A stretch of DNA of 64,000 bases from a virus. This document shows positions 23,211 through 30,662 of the stretch, one piece after another; positions within the stretch are counted from its first letter, which is position 1; each line of letters begins with the position of its first letter. The notes under the pieces are model-generated. The model was not told the origin of the DNA, ran no database searches, and saw only the letters and a program-made list of their open reading frames with translations. The position numbers were made by a program, and so were the translations under genes. Where the stretch lies: IMG/VR virus record IMGVR_UViG_3300043313_000168, positions 1 to 64,000 of that record. One strand, written 5' to 3'.

Positions 23211-23477
23211 CTAGTAGCGCTCGCGGCACAGAGTGCAGTTGTGGGCGAGCAGCCCGTTGTCCTCGCAGAAGCGCTGGTTGAGGGGACAATTGGACCTCTT
23301 CGTGGGCGGGGTCTCCCGCTTGCCGAACGAGGTGTTGAGCTTGCGGAACCCACTGTCGAACTGGGCGAGGGTCACGTGCTTGCCGTAGGCAAGGCGGTGC
23401 TCGAACTGCTGAGCCTTGTGGAACTCCTCGGCTGCGACGGGGTCGGCTGCGTACAACTTACGGGTGAAGGATGTCAT
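23211..23477 (-). CDS. Unknown 88-aa Cys-rich protein, first gene of the left arm
   Basis: CTGAGGAGCAGCCAA precedes ATG at 23477. The body is basic and helical (EEFHKAQQFEHRLAYGKHVT) and the end has NCPLNQRFCEDNGLLAHNCT then LCRERY, four cysteines in a zinc-like spacing. As the first gene after the divergence it should be among the first expressed leftward. Confidence 0.7.
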   Translation of the reverse strand: MTSFTRKLYAADPVAAEEFHKAQQFEHRLAYGKHVTLAQFDSGFRKLNTSFGKRETPPTKRSNCPLNQRFCEDNGLLAHNCTLCRERY

Positions 23478-23507
23478 TTGGCTGCTCCTCAGCTGGCCGT
23501 TGAAATG

Positions 23508-23572
23508 CCCACGTCCCAGAGCGGGGCGCGGCGCAAAATCGCCGCGTCGCGGCGCCCCATGAGCGTGGGAAG
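23508..23572 (-). promoter_or_regulatory. Long GC-rich leader hairpin of the left operon
   Basis: CCCACG with GCGGGGCGC on one side and GGCGCCCC with CGTGGG on the other pair across a GC-rich centre, giving a long imperfect stem-loop. It lies 30-95 bases upstream of the 23211 gene start. It may stabilise or attenuate the leftward message. Confidence 0.5.
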
Positions 23573-23591
23573 GAGGAGCGAATTTCACCTT

Positions 23592-23660
23592 ATTAGACGT
23601 GGCTGGGTAATTAGCTTGTTCCCTGTAATTAGACATATTAGCTGTTATTAGCTGTATTAA
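23592..23660 (-). repeat. Left cluster of six CTAAT-type repeats
   Basis: ATTAG begins at 23592, 23610, 23628, 23637 and 23647, with a variant ATTAA at 23656. Read on the minus strand these are CTAAT(A/T), several as CAGCTAATA spaced about 10 bp and others as GTCTAAT. They point in the direction of leftward transcription. Confidence 0.8.
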
Positions 23661-23845
23661 CTGTGGATTTTAGCGAGGCTTTCCACCTCGTTCATAATGG
23701 AACTCGTTGTAGGGTTAAGGAAGCGTTAACACGCAATATAATTTCGCAAACCTTTCCACCTTCAGAGCTTTTCAGGCTCGTTCTTGTTTTGTTCGGTATA
23801 TGTAGTTGCGAGAAAACCGGTCTCCCGTGCCGACCCGAATTGCAG

Positions 23846-23957
23846 CTAATCACGGAAAGGTGACAAGGTCGAGCGAATATGAACAAGGTCGCCACTGACG
23901 TGCAGCAACCACAGCTAATACAGCTAATAGCAGCTAATTAAGCCCATCATGTCTAAT
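23846..23957 (+). repeat. Right cluster of five CTAAT-type repeats
   Basis: CTAAT occurs at 23846, 23915, 23924, 23934 and 23953, mostly as CAGCTAAT at 9-10 bp spacing, with one TGTCTAATA as in the left cluster. They point rightward, so the two clusters form a mirror arrangement around about 23,780. Confidence 0.8.
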
Positions 23958-24171
23958 AACCGCCCAATCTGGTAAGGTGATACCTTGGTTTATAGCTACG
24001 GCTCTAGCTATCACGAACCCGTGATAAGGTGGTGTCTTTGTACCTTTCCACATCCACATGATCGCACTTCCCAGGCCGCCTCACGTGCAGGCAACGCGGG
24101 CGCGAGGGCCGCCCCGATGCGGCGGTTGCATCGGCCAAATCGGTCGACAACCCCAAGCTGAGGAGCTTACC

Positions 24172-24345
24172 ATGAACGTCAAAGGCGAAGTCAAAGGCGA
24201 TACGCTGGTTCTGACCATCGACATCTCGAAGGCAGCGCGAGACGCCGCCAAGGACAGCAAGTCTGGCAAGTCCAAGATACTGGCCACGACATCGGGCTTC
24301 ACTGGGTTCGGTGATGTCAAGGTCAGCCTGAACGCCACGATCTAG
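24172..24345 (+). CDS. Unknown 57-aa protein, first gene of the right arm
   Basis: GAGGAGCTTACC precedes ATG at 24172. MNVKGEVKGDTLVLTIDISK, then TSGFTGFGDVKVSLNATI reads as a small beta-rich domain with a lysine/serine loop. A strong hairpin follows its stop. It may be an abundant early protein. No family recognised. Confidence 0.72.
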   Translation: MNVKGEVKGDTLVLTIDISKAARDAAKDSKSGKSKILATTSGFTGFGDVKVSLNATI

Positions 24346-24352
24346 GCCCCGA

Positions 24353-24380
24353 CGGGGCGAGGGTAACACCCCTCGCCCCG
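24353..24380 (+). terminator. Perfect 11-bp GC hairpin after the first rightward gene
   Basis: CGGGGCGAGGG at 24353-24363 pairs with CCCTCGCCCCG at 24370-24380 over TAACAC, eight bases past the stop. The stem is very stable but no T-run follows, so it may be a processing or pause site rather than an intrinsic terminator. Its GGCGAGGG core matches the 17847 hairpin. Confidence 0.55.
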
Positions 24381-24556
24381 ACTACCTGTCGCGCGCGCCC
24401 GTGTTCCCCCCACCGGGGGGCATGGACAGGCGCCCCCGTCTCGCCTTCGGCGAGACCCCCCTTGAAAATATGTAGCCCCTAAAAAGGTAAATTCATACAT
24501 TCTTAACGAACTTAACTTCTCCTGTGGTTCCACACCCCCCACGGGAACACGCCCAC
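24381..24556. other. Gap with a 3-base-loop hairpin and AT-rich leader
   Basis: GTCTCGCC at 24438 pairs with GGCGAGAC at 24449-24456 over a TTC loop, followed by CCCCCCTT. Next comes an AT-rich stretch (TTCATACATTCTTAACGAAC) that could hold a promoter for the 24557 gene. No gene seen. Confidence 0.5.
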
Positions 24557-24829
24557 ATGCGGATCACGGATGAACTGAACGCAGGTGAGCGCGTTACCCC
24601 CCGGGCTGAGGCTGGCCCGGGCACCAGCGAATACATTGCCCTCGGACTGGTGCTCGGGCTAGTTGCCGCCGGCGCGATCACCGGTTCCCTCCACTATTCC
24701 GCTGTCCGTGCCGAGTATGCGGCCGCGATCACCCACACCTCGAACTCCATCACCCGGGAGAGCAAGCATGAACGACGTCAGCCTCATCAAGGAAGCGCGC
24801 GAGATTGTCCGGTGCCAGCCGCCGAGTAA
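24557..24829 (+). CDS. Small single-span membrane protein
   Basis: About 90 residues from ATG at 24557. A polar start precedes one span (YIALGLVLGLVAAGAITGSL) near 35-55. The tail overlaps the next gene by 62 bases. Function unknown. Confidence 0.6.
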   Translation: MRITDELNAGERVTPRAEAGPGTSEYIALGLVLGLVAAGAITGSLHYSAVRAEYAAAITHTSNSITRESKHERRQPHQGSARDCPVPAAE

Positions 24830-25034
24830 AAAGGTGGAGCACCTTCGATCGTGGGCCGATGCGCTCGATGAAGCGTGGCGAGGTGTCACCTTGTCACCTT
24901 CTCGCGGTAACATCGTTCGTATGTGCCAGTGCTCGACCAAGGTCATCCGCGCGATCGAGGACATCACGGCAGCGGAACCGCCCCCGCACTTGGGGGGAGC
25001 GATCCGGCCGAACGAGATGCAGCGCGTCGCTTAA
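24768..25034 (+). CDS. Unknown 88-aa helical protein
   Basis: GGGAGAGCAAGC precedes ATG at 24768. MNDVSLIKEAREIVRCQPPS and KVEHLRSWADALDEAWRGVT are helical; RMCQCSTKVIRAIEDITAAE follows. No family recognised. Confidence 0.65.
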   Translation: MNDVSLIKEAREIVRCQPPSKKVEHLRSWADALDEAWRGVTLSPSRGNIVRMCQCSTKVIRAIEDITAAEPPPHLGGAIRPNEMQRVA

Positions 25035-25068
25035 CCGATCATATACGCTCCGACGCTAGGGTGACGTC

Positions 25069-25326
25069 ATGTTCGATTTTCTGTTCAGACGTCGACGCGA
25101 AACCCAGGACCTCGTGGTCCTGATACAACTCATGAAGGGGATACGGGCCATGGCACTTGACCTATCAAAACTGAACGCCGCTGTCGCGCGTAACACCGCG
25201 GCCGTCGACGCACTCGTCGCGTCACACTCCGACCCGGCCGCCCAGGCTGCCGTCGACGAGGCCGCCGCCGCTGTTGACAAGAACAGCGAAAAGGCGGAAG
25301 CTGCAGTCGCGCCCCCGGTCGCCTGA
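25069..25326 (+). CDS. Unknown 85-aa protein with Ala-rich coiled coil
   Basis: A basic amphipathic start (MFDFLFRRRRETQDLVVLIQ) is followed by a heptad-like Ala/Asp helix (LDLSKLNAAVARNTAAVDAL) that ends in AAVAPPVA. It could sit on the membrane surface. No family recognised. Confidence 0.65.
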   Translation: MFDFLFRRRRETQDLVVLIQLMKGIRAMALDLSKLNAAVARNTAAVDALVASHSDPAAQAAVDEAAAAVDKNSEKAEAAVAPPVA

Positions 25327-25356
25327 CTACGGACGCACCATCCACCACCCGCGCAA

Positions 25357-25388
25357 GAAGGCCGCACCTGTAATGGGGTGCGGCCTTC
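25357..25388. terminator. Perfect 12-bp hairpin, likely terminator
   Basis: GAAGGCCGCACC at 25357-25368 pairs with GGTGCGGCCTTC at 25377-25388 over 8 bases, 30 bases after the 25069 gene stop. The stem alone is strong; on the plus strand only TTC follows. It separates the small early genes from the hydroxylase gene. Confidence 0.65.
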
Positions 25389-25529
25389 GGCGCATTCGCA
25401 CTTCGTTAACGCACCTCACGCATTCTCCGCCCCGGGCCCGCTGGTCCACGGAACGCACGGTAAATCCGGCGGGCCACGTTGGGGGTGAGATCGGCGGGCC
25501 TACCACTCATCCCCGTGGGGTAGGTCATA
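25389..25529. other. Leader of the hydroxylase gene
   Basis: GC-rich, without a gene. It holds a CGTTAACG palindrome-like word near 25403 and a lone CGGTAA half-site near 25448. No clear -35/-10 pair seen. Confidence 0.45.
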
Positions 25530-26045
25530 ATGCGCATCCGACATTTTCTCGAAGAGTATCTCGACTGGTTCACGTTCCCAGCGCTTGCGGTCTGGCTGCT
25601 TTACGCGTCGTGGTCGGCACTGAGCATGAAGTGGCTGGCGTACGCGGTGGTCGGATGGTTCGTCGGCACGTTCGCCGAGTACGTGATCCACCGCTGGGTG
25701 TTGCACGGACCATGGTGGATGAGCATCCATCAGCGGCACCACAAGGCGCCGCTGGAGAACACGCGCTTCCCGCTCTGGCAAATCCCGACCTACTTCCTGA
25801 TTATCTACTTCCTCTGCTACATGCTCACGCACCCGCTCGACTTCGCGTTCTTCGAGGGCTGGGTCGTCTGGTACATCTCGTTCTTCAGCGTGCACTGGAT
25901 GCAGCACCACGCGCCGTGGGTCTTCCCCGCGTTCGCGATCCGGCACAACGCTCACCACAAAGTGACCGTGTGCAACTACGGCGTTACGCTCGATTTGTGG
26001 GATCGCGTGTTCGGTACGTACCGCGCAGCTAATTATCGCCGTTGA
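25530..26045 (+). CDS. Fatty acid hydroxylase/sterol desaturase-like membrane protein
   Basis: 171 residues with four hydrophobic stretches and the His boxes of the superfamily: EYVIHRWVLH (His54, His59), HQRHH (67-71), HWMQHH (122-127) and RHNAHH (139-143). These bind a di-iron centre that hydroxylates or desaturates lipids in the inner membrane. The length suits the short fatty-acid-hydroxylase branch. In a phage this is probably an auxiliary metabolic gene that alters host membrane lipid during infection or blocks superinfection. It stands alone between two hairpin-rich gaps, suggesting its own promoter. Confidence 0.87.
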   Translation: MRIRHFLEEYLDWFTFPALAVWLLYASWSALSMKWLAYAVVGWFVGTFAEYVIHRWVLHGPWWMSIHQRHHKAPLENTRFPLWQIPTYFLIIYFLCYMLTHPLDFAFFEGWVVWYISFFSVHWMQHHAPWVFPAFAIRHNAHHKVTVCNYGVTLDLWDRVFGTYRAANYRR

Positions 26046-26047
26046 CA
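26042..26047 (+). promoter_or_regulatory. Possible -35 element of the regulator gene
   Basis: TTGACA matches a sigma-70 -35 hexamer 56 bases ahead of the regulator start. No good -10 lies 16-18 bases on (the nearest AT-rich words are CATAAA and GCTAAC), so this is tentative. Confidence 0.3.
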
Positions 26048-26102
26048 GGTGTGAAGGTTTCATAAAGGTTCCGCTAACAAATTTCCGCCAGGGGAGCGTC
26101 GC

Positions 26103-26672
26103 ATGAATGCCATCGCACAGATCGAAGCGGTCCACCCAGCCCGTCTCGCTGCCGACATCGCAGTGTCCCTCGCGGACGAAGGTGTACCGGTGCGGGCGAT
26201 CGCGCGAAGTATTCGTCTCCCAGGTGAGGACGTCTACGAGCTCCTGAAAGCAGCGATCGACGCCGGGCGCCTGATCGAACTTCCAAAGGACGACTGGCCA
26301 CCAGGAGCGCGCAACAACCGCTCACAAGCCGAGAAGAGAGTTCTCTCCTACTCCGACGAAACACTTCACCTAGCCTGTGCCAACCGTTTTAAGCTGACAC
26401 GCCTCCAAGCCGTAGTGTTCGTAGCGATGCTCCGCCGCGGCGAGGCCTCCAAGACCTACCTACACAACGCCATCGAGAATAACCGCGACGACAACGCGGA
26501 CCCCACCGACCAGAAGATGGTCGACGTCGTGGTCTGCCACATCCGCCGCAAGCTCAAAGACAACAACGTCAATATCGACACGATCTGGGGCGTGGGATAC
26601 GCCATGAGGGTTGACGCGCGCAATCACGCGCTCGCCGTCATGGCCGACCACATCGCAGGCACAGGTGTTTGA
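26103..26672 (+). CDS. Transcription regulator with OmpR/PhoB-type winged helix, no receiver
   Basis: 189 residues. The N-terminal 60 residues hold a possible HTH (GVPVRAIARSIRLPGEDVYE). The C-terminal part has LTRLQAVVFVAMLRRGEAS, then KMVDVVVCHIRRKLKDNNVN and IDTIWGVGYAMRV, the recognition helix and wing of response-regulator effector domains. There is no phospho-receiver, so activity probably depends on its level. CCAGGGGAGCGTCGC precedes the ATG. It may drive late genes or act on host CtrA-like targets; both are inference. Confidence 0.82.
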   Translation: MNAIAQIEAVHPARLAADIAVSLADEGVPVRAIARSIRLPGEDVYELLKAAIDAGRLIELPKDDWPPGARNNRSQAEKRVLSYSDETLHLACANRFKLTRLQAVVFVAMLRRGEASKTYLHNAIENNRDDNADPTDQKMVDVVVCHIRRKLKDNNVNIDTIWGVGYAMRVDARNHALAVMADHIAGTGV

Positions 26673-26673
26673 C

Positions 26674-27042
26674 ATGGTCTCTCCGATCATCGACGAAGAG
26701 AAGATGCTGAAGTTCTTCGACGCCAAGGTCTCCGCGGCCGGCGCGATGGACATCCAGTCGGGGGCTTTCCTCCTGCTCGCTGACGCATTCGACCGCAGGG
26801 TGACACGCGAGGACCTCAAGACGTACCTGTCGGCAGCTTTGCAGGTTTATGACACGGTCGGTCGGCTTTCGATCGTCTCGAACATGCGCATGTTCCTGCG
26901 CGAGAAGGGCGAGATCAGCGACGCCGACCTGATGGTCACCGAGCAGAGCCTGACGCGCATGGTCACTGGCCACGTCGCCGACTGCATCAAGCTCGCCGAG
27001 GTGCTGCGCCAGTGCGCCACGGACGAGGACAAAATCCAATGA
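26674..27042 (+). CDS. Unknown 122-aa helical protein
   Basis: ATG at 26674 starts MVSPIIDEEKMLKFFDAKVS. The body is helical (DLKTYLSAALQVYDTVGRLS, MRMFLREKGEISDADLMVTE). It overlaps the next gene with ATGA. Its place before a terminase-small-like gene suggests packaging, without proof. Confidence 0.68.
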   Translation: MVSPIIDEEKMLKFFDAKVSAAGAMDIQSGAFLLLADAFDRRVTREDLKTYLSAALQVYDTVGRLSIVSNMRMFLREKGEISDADLMVTEQSLTRMVTGHVADCIKLAEVLRQCATDEDKIQ

Positions 27043-27770
27043 GCGACGAGCACGTCGAGACAGGGCTCCTCGAAGCTGCGGCGGAGATTACCGCCGCGGT
27101 AAACGACGAGCCCGTCGGCCTGACCAAGGACGGCATCGACGCGCTGAAGGCGATGGTCGCCCTCCCTGCCGACTTCGGGCCGCCGCAGATGGTGGCGCTC
27201 GCGCGTGACGTCGGCATGAACATCTACCCGCTGGGTACAGTGCTCTCCAACCACAGGCTGACGAATGCGCAATACGAGTTCCTCCAAACGTACAACGAGT
27301 TCTTCCGCAACTCGGTCATCCAGCAAGCCAACGAGTGGCAAGGTCTCAAGAGCACGCAAGACAGGCTCCGCGCCGAAGCCGCCGCCGCGCTCGAAGAGAA
27401 GCTCCCTATCCTCGCAAGTCGCATGGGCAACCAAGGCGAAAAACTCGCTGACGCTGTTGAAGCAGCTAAACTTTTTGCAAAGATCGCTGGCGTTGACGGA
27501 GATGCCCCCGGGGTTAGGCGCGGAGGCGAGGGCTTTACGATTACTATTGATCTTGGCGCCGACACGCGTGTTGTCGTCGGAACTGCGCCGGCTCCGGCGT
27601 CGAGCGCAGATGCGGATCATCAGCGCCCGCTACGGACGGTCGGCGAAGGGCAAGGCCAACAATCGCCGCTACCACAGCAGCCCGAAGGGCAAGTGGTCGG
27701 CCGAGAAGTACGACAAGTCGCCCCTCGGCAGATCGCGGCGCCGACGGGCATCGCAATCCCCGAAGGGTAA
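27039..27770 (+). CDS. Candidate small terminase subunit
   Basis: 243 residues from ATG at 27039. Residues 1-160 are helical. DFGPPQMVALARDVGMNIYP could be a DNA-binding helix pair, and the Ala/Glu-rich coiled stretch (LRAEAAAALEEKLPILASRM) with AVEAAKLFAKIAG resembles the oligomerisation part of small terminases. The Gln/Pro-rich last 50 residues overlap another frame with a clearer repeat and may not be under selection. Two genes upstream of the large terminase is a usual place. Dispersed palindrome 12 is at codons 17-22 (I-T-A-A-V-N). Confidence 0.55.
   Translation: MSDEHVETGLLEAAAEITAAVNDEPVGLTKDGIDALKAMVALPADFGPPQMVALARDVGMNIYPLGTVLSNHRLTNAQYEFLQTYNEFFRNSVIQQANEWQGLKSTQDRLRAEAAAALEEKLPILASRMGNQGEKLADAVEAAKLFAKIAGVDGDAPGVRRGGEGFTITIDLGADTRVVVGTAPAPASSADADHQRPLRTVGEGQGQQSPLPQQPEGQVVGREVRQVAPRQIAAPTGIAIPEG
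27088..27102. repeat. Dispersed palindrome 12, TTACCG-CCG-CGGTAA
   Basis: Exact copy near the start of the 27039 gene, read as I-T-A-A-V-N. Confidence 0.95.
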
Positions 27771-27954
27771 GTTAAGGCATTTCCTGTATAGACGTTCGCC
27801 GAAGGGCATCGAAACAAATTGGAGACACGACAATGGGCCAACCCGCAAAAACTCCCGAAGACAAGCTCTCGGACGCAAACGAGATCATCAAGCAGAAGAA
27901 CGCCGAAATTCTGCAGCAGCGGAAGCAAATCGTCGCTTTGACCAAATCGGATGA
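27610..27954 (+). CDS. SPKGK 13-residue tandem-repeat protein overlapping two genes
   Basis: In the +1 frame relative to the 27039 gene, ATG at 27610 opens a basic sequence of exact 13-residue units: RYGRSAKGKANNR, RYHSSPKGKWSAE, KYDKSPLGRSRRR, RASQSPKGKLRHF, LYRRSPKGIETNW, RHDNGPTRKNSRR. S-P-K-G-K sits at positions 5-9 of each unit, degrading in the last. A 39-bp period held in one frame is strong evidence of coding. The first part overlaps the end of the 27039 gene and the last 40 codons overlap the phosphoesterase gene. It could be a separate gene or be reached by a frameshift. The Lys/Arg repeats suggest DNA or RNA binding. Confidence 0.6.
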   Translation: MRIISARYGRSAKGKANNRRYHSSPKGKWSAEKYDKSPLGRSRRRRASQSPKGKLRHFLYRRSPKGIETNWRHDNGPTRKNSRRQALGRKRDHQAEERRNSAAAEANRRFDQIG

Positions 27955-28942
27955 AACTGCGCGCACCGTGCGCGAGAACATCTACGGGATCGCGGGCTAC
28001 GACCCAGAACCACCTGAGTGGCTCGTGAAGGAAGGCATCACGGGTCACCGAGGCACGCCTGCCACCATCTGGTCCGACTGGCACTACGGCGAGGTTGTCC
28101 GCAAGTCGGAAGTCGGTGGCGTCAACGAGTTCTCCAAAGACATCGCCGCGCGCCGCGTCAAGAAGCTGGTGACCACCACCATCGACCTCGCGCACAACCA
28201 CATGGGTAAGGCCAAGGTGAAATACCCGGGGGTTGTGGTTGCGCTCGGGGGCGACATGCTCGGCGGCGACATCCACGAAGAGTTGATGAAGACCAACGAT
28301 CGCACCACGCAGCAGTCGATCGAGGACCTGATCGACCTGATCGCCGGCGGGCTCGACACCATGGCCACCCACTTCGGCAACGTGTTCGTGCCGTGCGTCG
28401 TCGGCAACCACGGCCGCTCCACCAAGAAGATGCAGATGAAGCAGCGCGTGCACACCTCGCACGAGTGGAACGTCTACTGCGGCGTGGCGCGCTACTTCAA
28501 AAAGAACAAGCACATCCAGTTCTCAATCCCGGAGGAAGCCGATGCACAGTTCAATATCTACGGTCATCGCTATATGCTCACTCACGGTGACAGCCTGGGC
28601 GTCAAGGGTGGCGATGGCATCATTGGTGCTCTCGGCCCGATCATGCGAGGCACTCTCAAGACGCATAGATCGGAGGCTCAGATCGACCGTGAGTTCGACA
28701 CACTTCTTATCGGACACTGGCACCAGTACCTCACGCTCCCCGGCCTCATCTGCAACAACAGCCTTAAGGGCTATGATGAGTACGCGCGTCTGGTCCTCCG
28801 AGCACCATTTTCTCGCCCTTCGCAAGCTCTCTGGTTTACCCACCCGGAGCACGGCATCACTGCACATTGGCAAGTGTATCTCGAAGGCCAACTTGATCGT
28901 AAAAAGCTCGACAAGTCGCAGTGGGTTAGCTTCCCCCAATGA
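27833..28942 (+). CDS. Calcineurin-like metallophosphoesterase
   Basis: 369 residues. After a coiled-coil start (residues 10-40) come the metal-binding motifs in order: WSDWHYGE (Asp82, His84), ALGGDMLGGD (Asp141), CVVGNHGR (Asn192, His193), YMLTHGDSLG and LIGHWHQY near 292-299. This is a dinuclear-metal phosphoesterase of the size often found beside phage terminases. It may trim DNA ends or act as a nuclease or phosphatase during packaging. The stop overlaps the terminase ATG. Confidence 0.9.
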   Translation: MGQPAKTPEDKLSDANEIIKQKNAEILQQRKQIVALTKSDETARTVRENIYGIAGYDPEPPEWLVKEGITGHRGTPATIWSDWHYGEVVRKSEVGGVNEFSKDIAARRVKKLVTTTIDLAHNHMGKAKVKYPGVVVALGGDMLGGDIHEELMKTNDRTTQQSIEDLIDLIAGGLDTMATHFGNVFVPCVVGNHGRSTKKMQMKQRVHTSHEWNVYCGVARYFKKNKHIQFSIPEEADAQFNIYGHRYMLTHGDSLGVKGGDGIIGALGPIMRGTLKTHRSEAQIDREFDTLLIGHWHQYLTLPGLICNNSLKGYDEYARLVLRAPFSRPSQALWFTHPEHGITAHWQVYLEGQLDRKKLDKSQWVSFPQ

Positions 28943-30396
28943 GCAAGCTCCACTACGCAGCACCCCCTACGTGTGCCCGCTTCATGAAGAGCGAGGCGTT
29001 TGGTCGGCTGATCGCTGGTCCAGTCGGTAGCGGCAAGACCACCGCTGCCGTCATCGAGCTCCTGCGCCGCTCGTGCGCGCAGGCCCGCGGCACCGACGGC
29101 GTGCGGCATACCCGCCACGCCATCGTCCGGCAGACGCTGAAGCAGCTGAAGGACACCGTGCTGAAGGACTGTCAGAACTGGCTGAAGGGCCTCGGGCAGT
29201 GGAAGGTGTCGGAGAACACGTTCATCGTCGACTTCGACGACGTGCGCTCCGAATGGATTTTCATCCCGCTCGAAAACGAAGAGGACCAAGCGCGGCTGCT
29301 GTCGATGCAGCTGACCGGCGCGTGGCTGTCGGAGTGCATCGAGATGGACATCAGCGTCCTTGCGCCGCTCACCGGCCGTCTCGGCCGTTACCCGTCCGGC
29401 GTCGAGGGCGTCTGCACCTGGAACGGCTGGATCGCCGACACCAACTTCCCCACCGAGATGACGCCGTGGCACTCGTTCATGGAGACGCCGCCGCCCGAGG
29501 TGCAGATATTCAAGCAGCCGTCGGGCATGGCCGATAACGCCGAGAACCTGAACTGGCTGCGCCAGAACGAGACCACCATCGCCTTGCCGATCGACCACCC
29601 CGCGCGCGTCGCGCAGGGGCGGAAGTATTACGAGCGCTTCGTCGAGATGTACGGCGAGGAGAGCGACTGGGTGAAGCGCTACGTCTACGCGCAGTACGGC
29701 GACGACCCGTCCGGCGCCGCGGTGTTCAAGAACTCATTCAAGTCCAACTTCCACATCGTGCCCGACACCATGCTGATCCCGGGCTACCCGCTGCTGATCG
29801 GCCAGGACTTCGGGCGCAACCCATGGAGCCTGATCTGTCAGATGGATCATATGGGCCGGCTGCTCGTGCACCAGGAAGTGCCGGCGACGAACGTCGGCTT
29901 GGAGAAGCACGTCAACGAGAAGCTCAAGCCGCTGCTGATGTCCGACCGCTATCTCGGCTACAAGGTGTGTGCCATCGGCGACCCGAGTGGTGTGGCGAAA
30001 GGTAACATCGCCGAGGAGAGTTGCTTCGACGCGCTCTCACGCCTCGGCATCCCGAACTTCCCGGCCCCGACCAACGACATCGAGCCACGCCTGCGCGCGG
30101 TCGAGAGCCTGCTCGGGCAGCAGACCAACGGCGGGCCGGCGCTGATGATCTCCGCCAAGGGCTGTCCGTGGCTGTGCCGCGCCATGAGCGGCGGCTATCG
30201 CTTCATGAAGATGAAAACCGGCGCGCTGAAGGTGGTGCCCGACAAAACCGACAAAGAAGGGTTCTCGCATGTCGCCGACGATCTTCAGTACGTGGCTCTG
30301 GTTGTCCACGGTGGCGTCGTTCCAGAGATCAGCCGTCGCCTACGCCCACGCGTTAAGCGTAGCGGTTCGAGCGTCTCTGCCGCGGGGTGGACTTAA
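28939..30396 (+). CDS. Terminase large subunit
   Basis: 485 residues. Walker A is GPVGSGKT (27-34), a Walker-B-like strand ends in AWLSECIEM near 132-140, and the RNase H-like nuclease has LLIGQDFGRNPWSL and VCAIGDPSGVAKGN. The layout and size fit the podovirus/P22-like group of DNA-packaging motors. The start overlaps the phosphoesterase stop. The stop overlaps a minus-strand gene by 4 bases, making a convergent pair. Confidence 0.95.
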   Translation: MSKLHYAAPPTCARFMKSEAFGRLIAGPVGSGKTTAAVIELLRRSCAQARGTDGVRHTRHAIVRQTLKQLKDTVLKDCQNWLKGLGQWKVSENTFIVDFDDVRSEWIFIPLENEEDQARLLSMQLTGAWLSECIEMDISVLAPLTGRLGRYPSGVEGVCTWNGWIADTNFPTEMTPWHSFMETPPPEVQIFKQPSGMADNAENLNWLRQNETTIALPIDHPARVAQGRKYYERFVEMYGEESDWVKRYVYAQYGDDPSGAAVFKNSFKSNFHIVPDTMLIPGYPLLIGQDFGRNPWSLICQMDHMGRLLVHQEVPATNVGLEKHVNEKLKPLLMSDRYLGYKVCAIGDPSGVAKGNIAEESCFDALSRLGIPNFPAPTNDIEPRLRAVESLLGQQTNGGPALMISAKGCPWLCRAMSGGYRFMKMKTGALKVVPDKTDKEGFSHVADDLQYVALVVHGGVVPEISRRLRPRVKRSGSSVSAAGWT

Positions 30397-30662
30397 CCAT
30401 TATCCGGGCCGCCCATTTCTGGGGGCATCGGCAGCAGTTTGGCTTCCGCCATCATCACGGCGGCCTTCATTCTGGCTAATCGCCTCTGCTGGCGAGTGGC
30501 GAGCCATCGCTGAACCGTCTTGCTCTCGTAAATCTGAACCAGATACCAGACGATCGCCACGAGCGCGGCGAGCGGCGGCAGCGCGGCGGCTACGGTCGCA
30601 ACAAGCACGCCGGGTGCTACAACATACGAAATGATCGTGTTCATGCGCTCGTGGATGTCCAT
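30393..30662 (-). CDS. Small membrane protein, candidate holin, on the opposite strand
   Basis: 89 residues, the only convincing minus-strand gene in the right arm. A hydrophobic stretch of about 33 residues (APGVLVATVAAALPPLAALV, then AIVWYLVQIYES) could make one or two spans. A basic tail follows (RWLATRQQRRLARMK). Size, span and charged tail match small phage holins, but the lysozyme lies 18 kb away. AACAGGTAACACT precedes the ATG. The gene is convergent with the terminase and divergent from the portal, so it needs its own promoter in the 30663-30783 gap. Confidence 0.65.
   Translation of the reverse strand: MDIHERMNTIISYVVAPGVLVATVAAALPPLAALVAIVWYLVQIYESKTVQRWLATRQQRRLARMKAAVMMAEAKLLPMPPEMGGPDNG

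Larger units (their letters stand above)
23478..24171. other. AT-rich divergent intergenic region (candidate origin and early promoter region)
   Basis: About 690 bases with no convincing gene. It is much richer in AT than its surroundings and separates the leftward from the rightward genes. It holds outward-facing CTAAT repeats, short palindromes (AAGGT-GAT-ACCTT near 23974, TAGCTA pairs near 23993-24010, ATCACG/CGTGAT near 24011) and a GC-rich stem-loop near 23510-23575 in the leftward leader. The region would suit early promoters, repressor binding or a replication origin. Small reading frames inside it look random. Confidence 0.7.
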
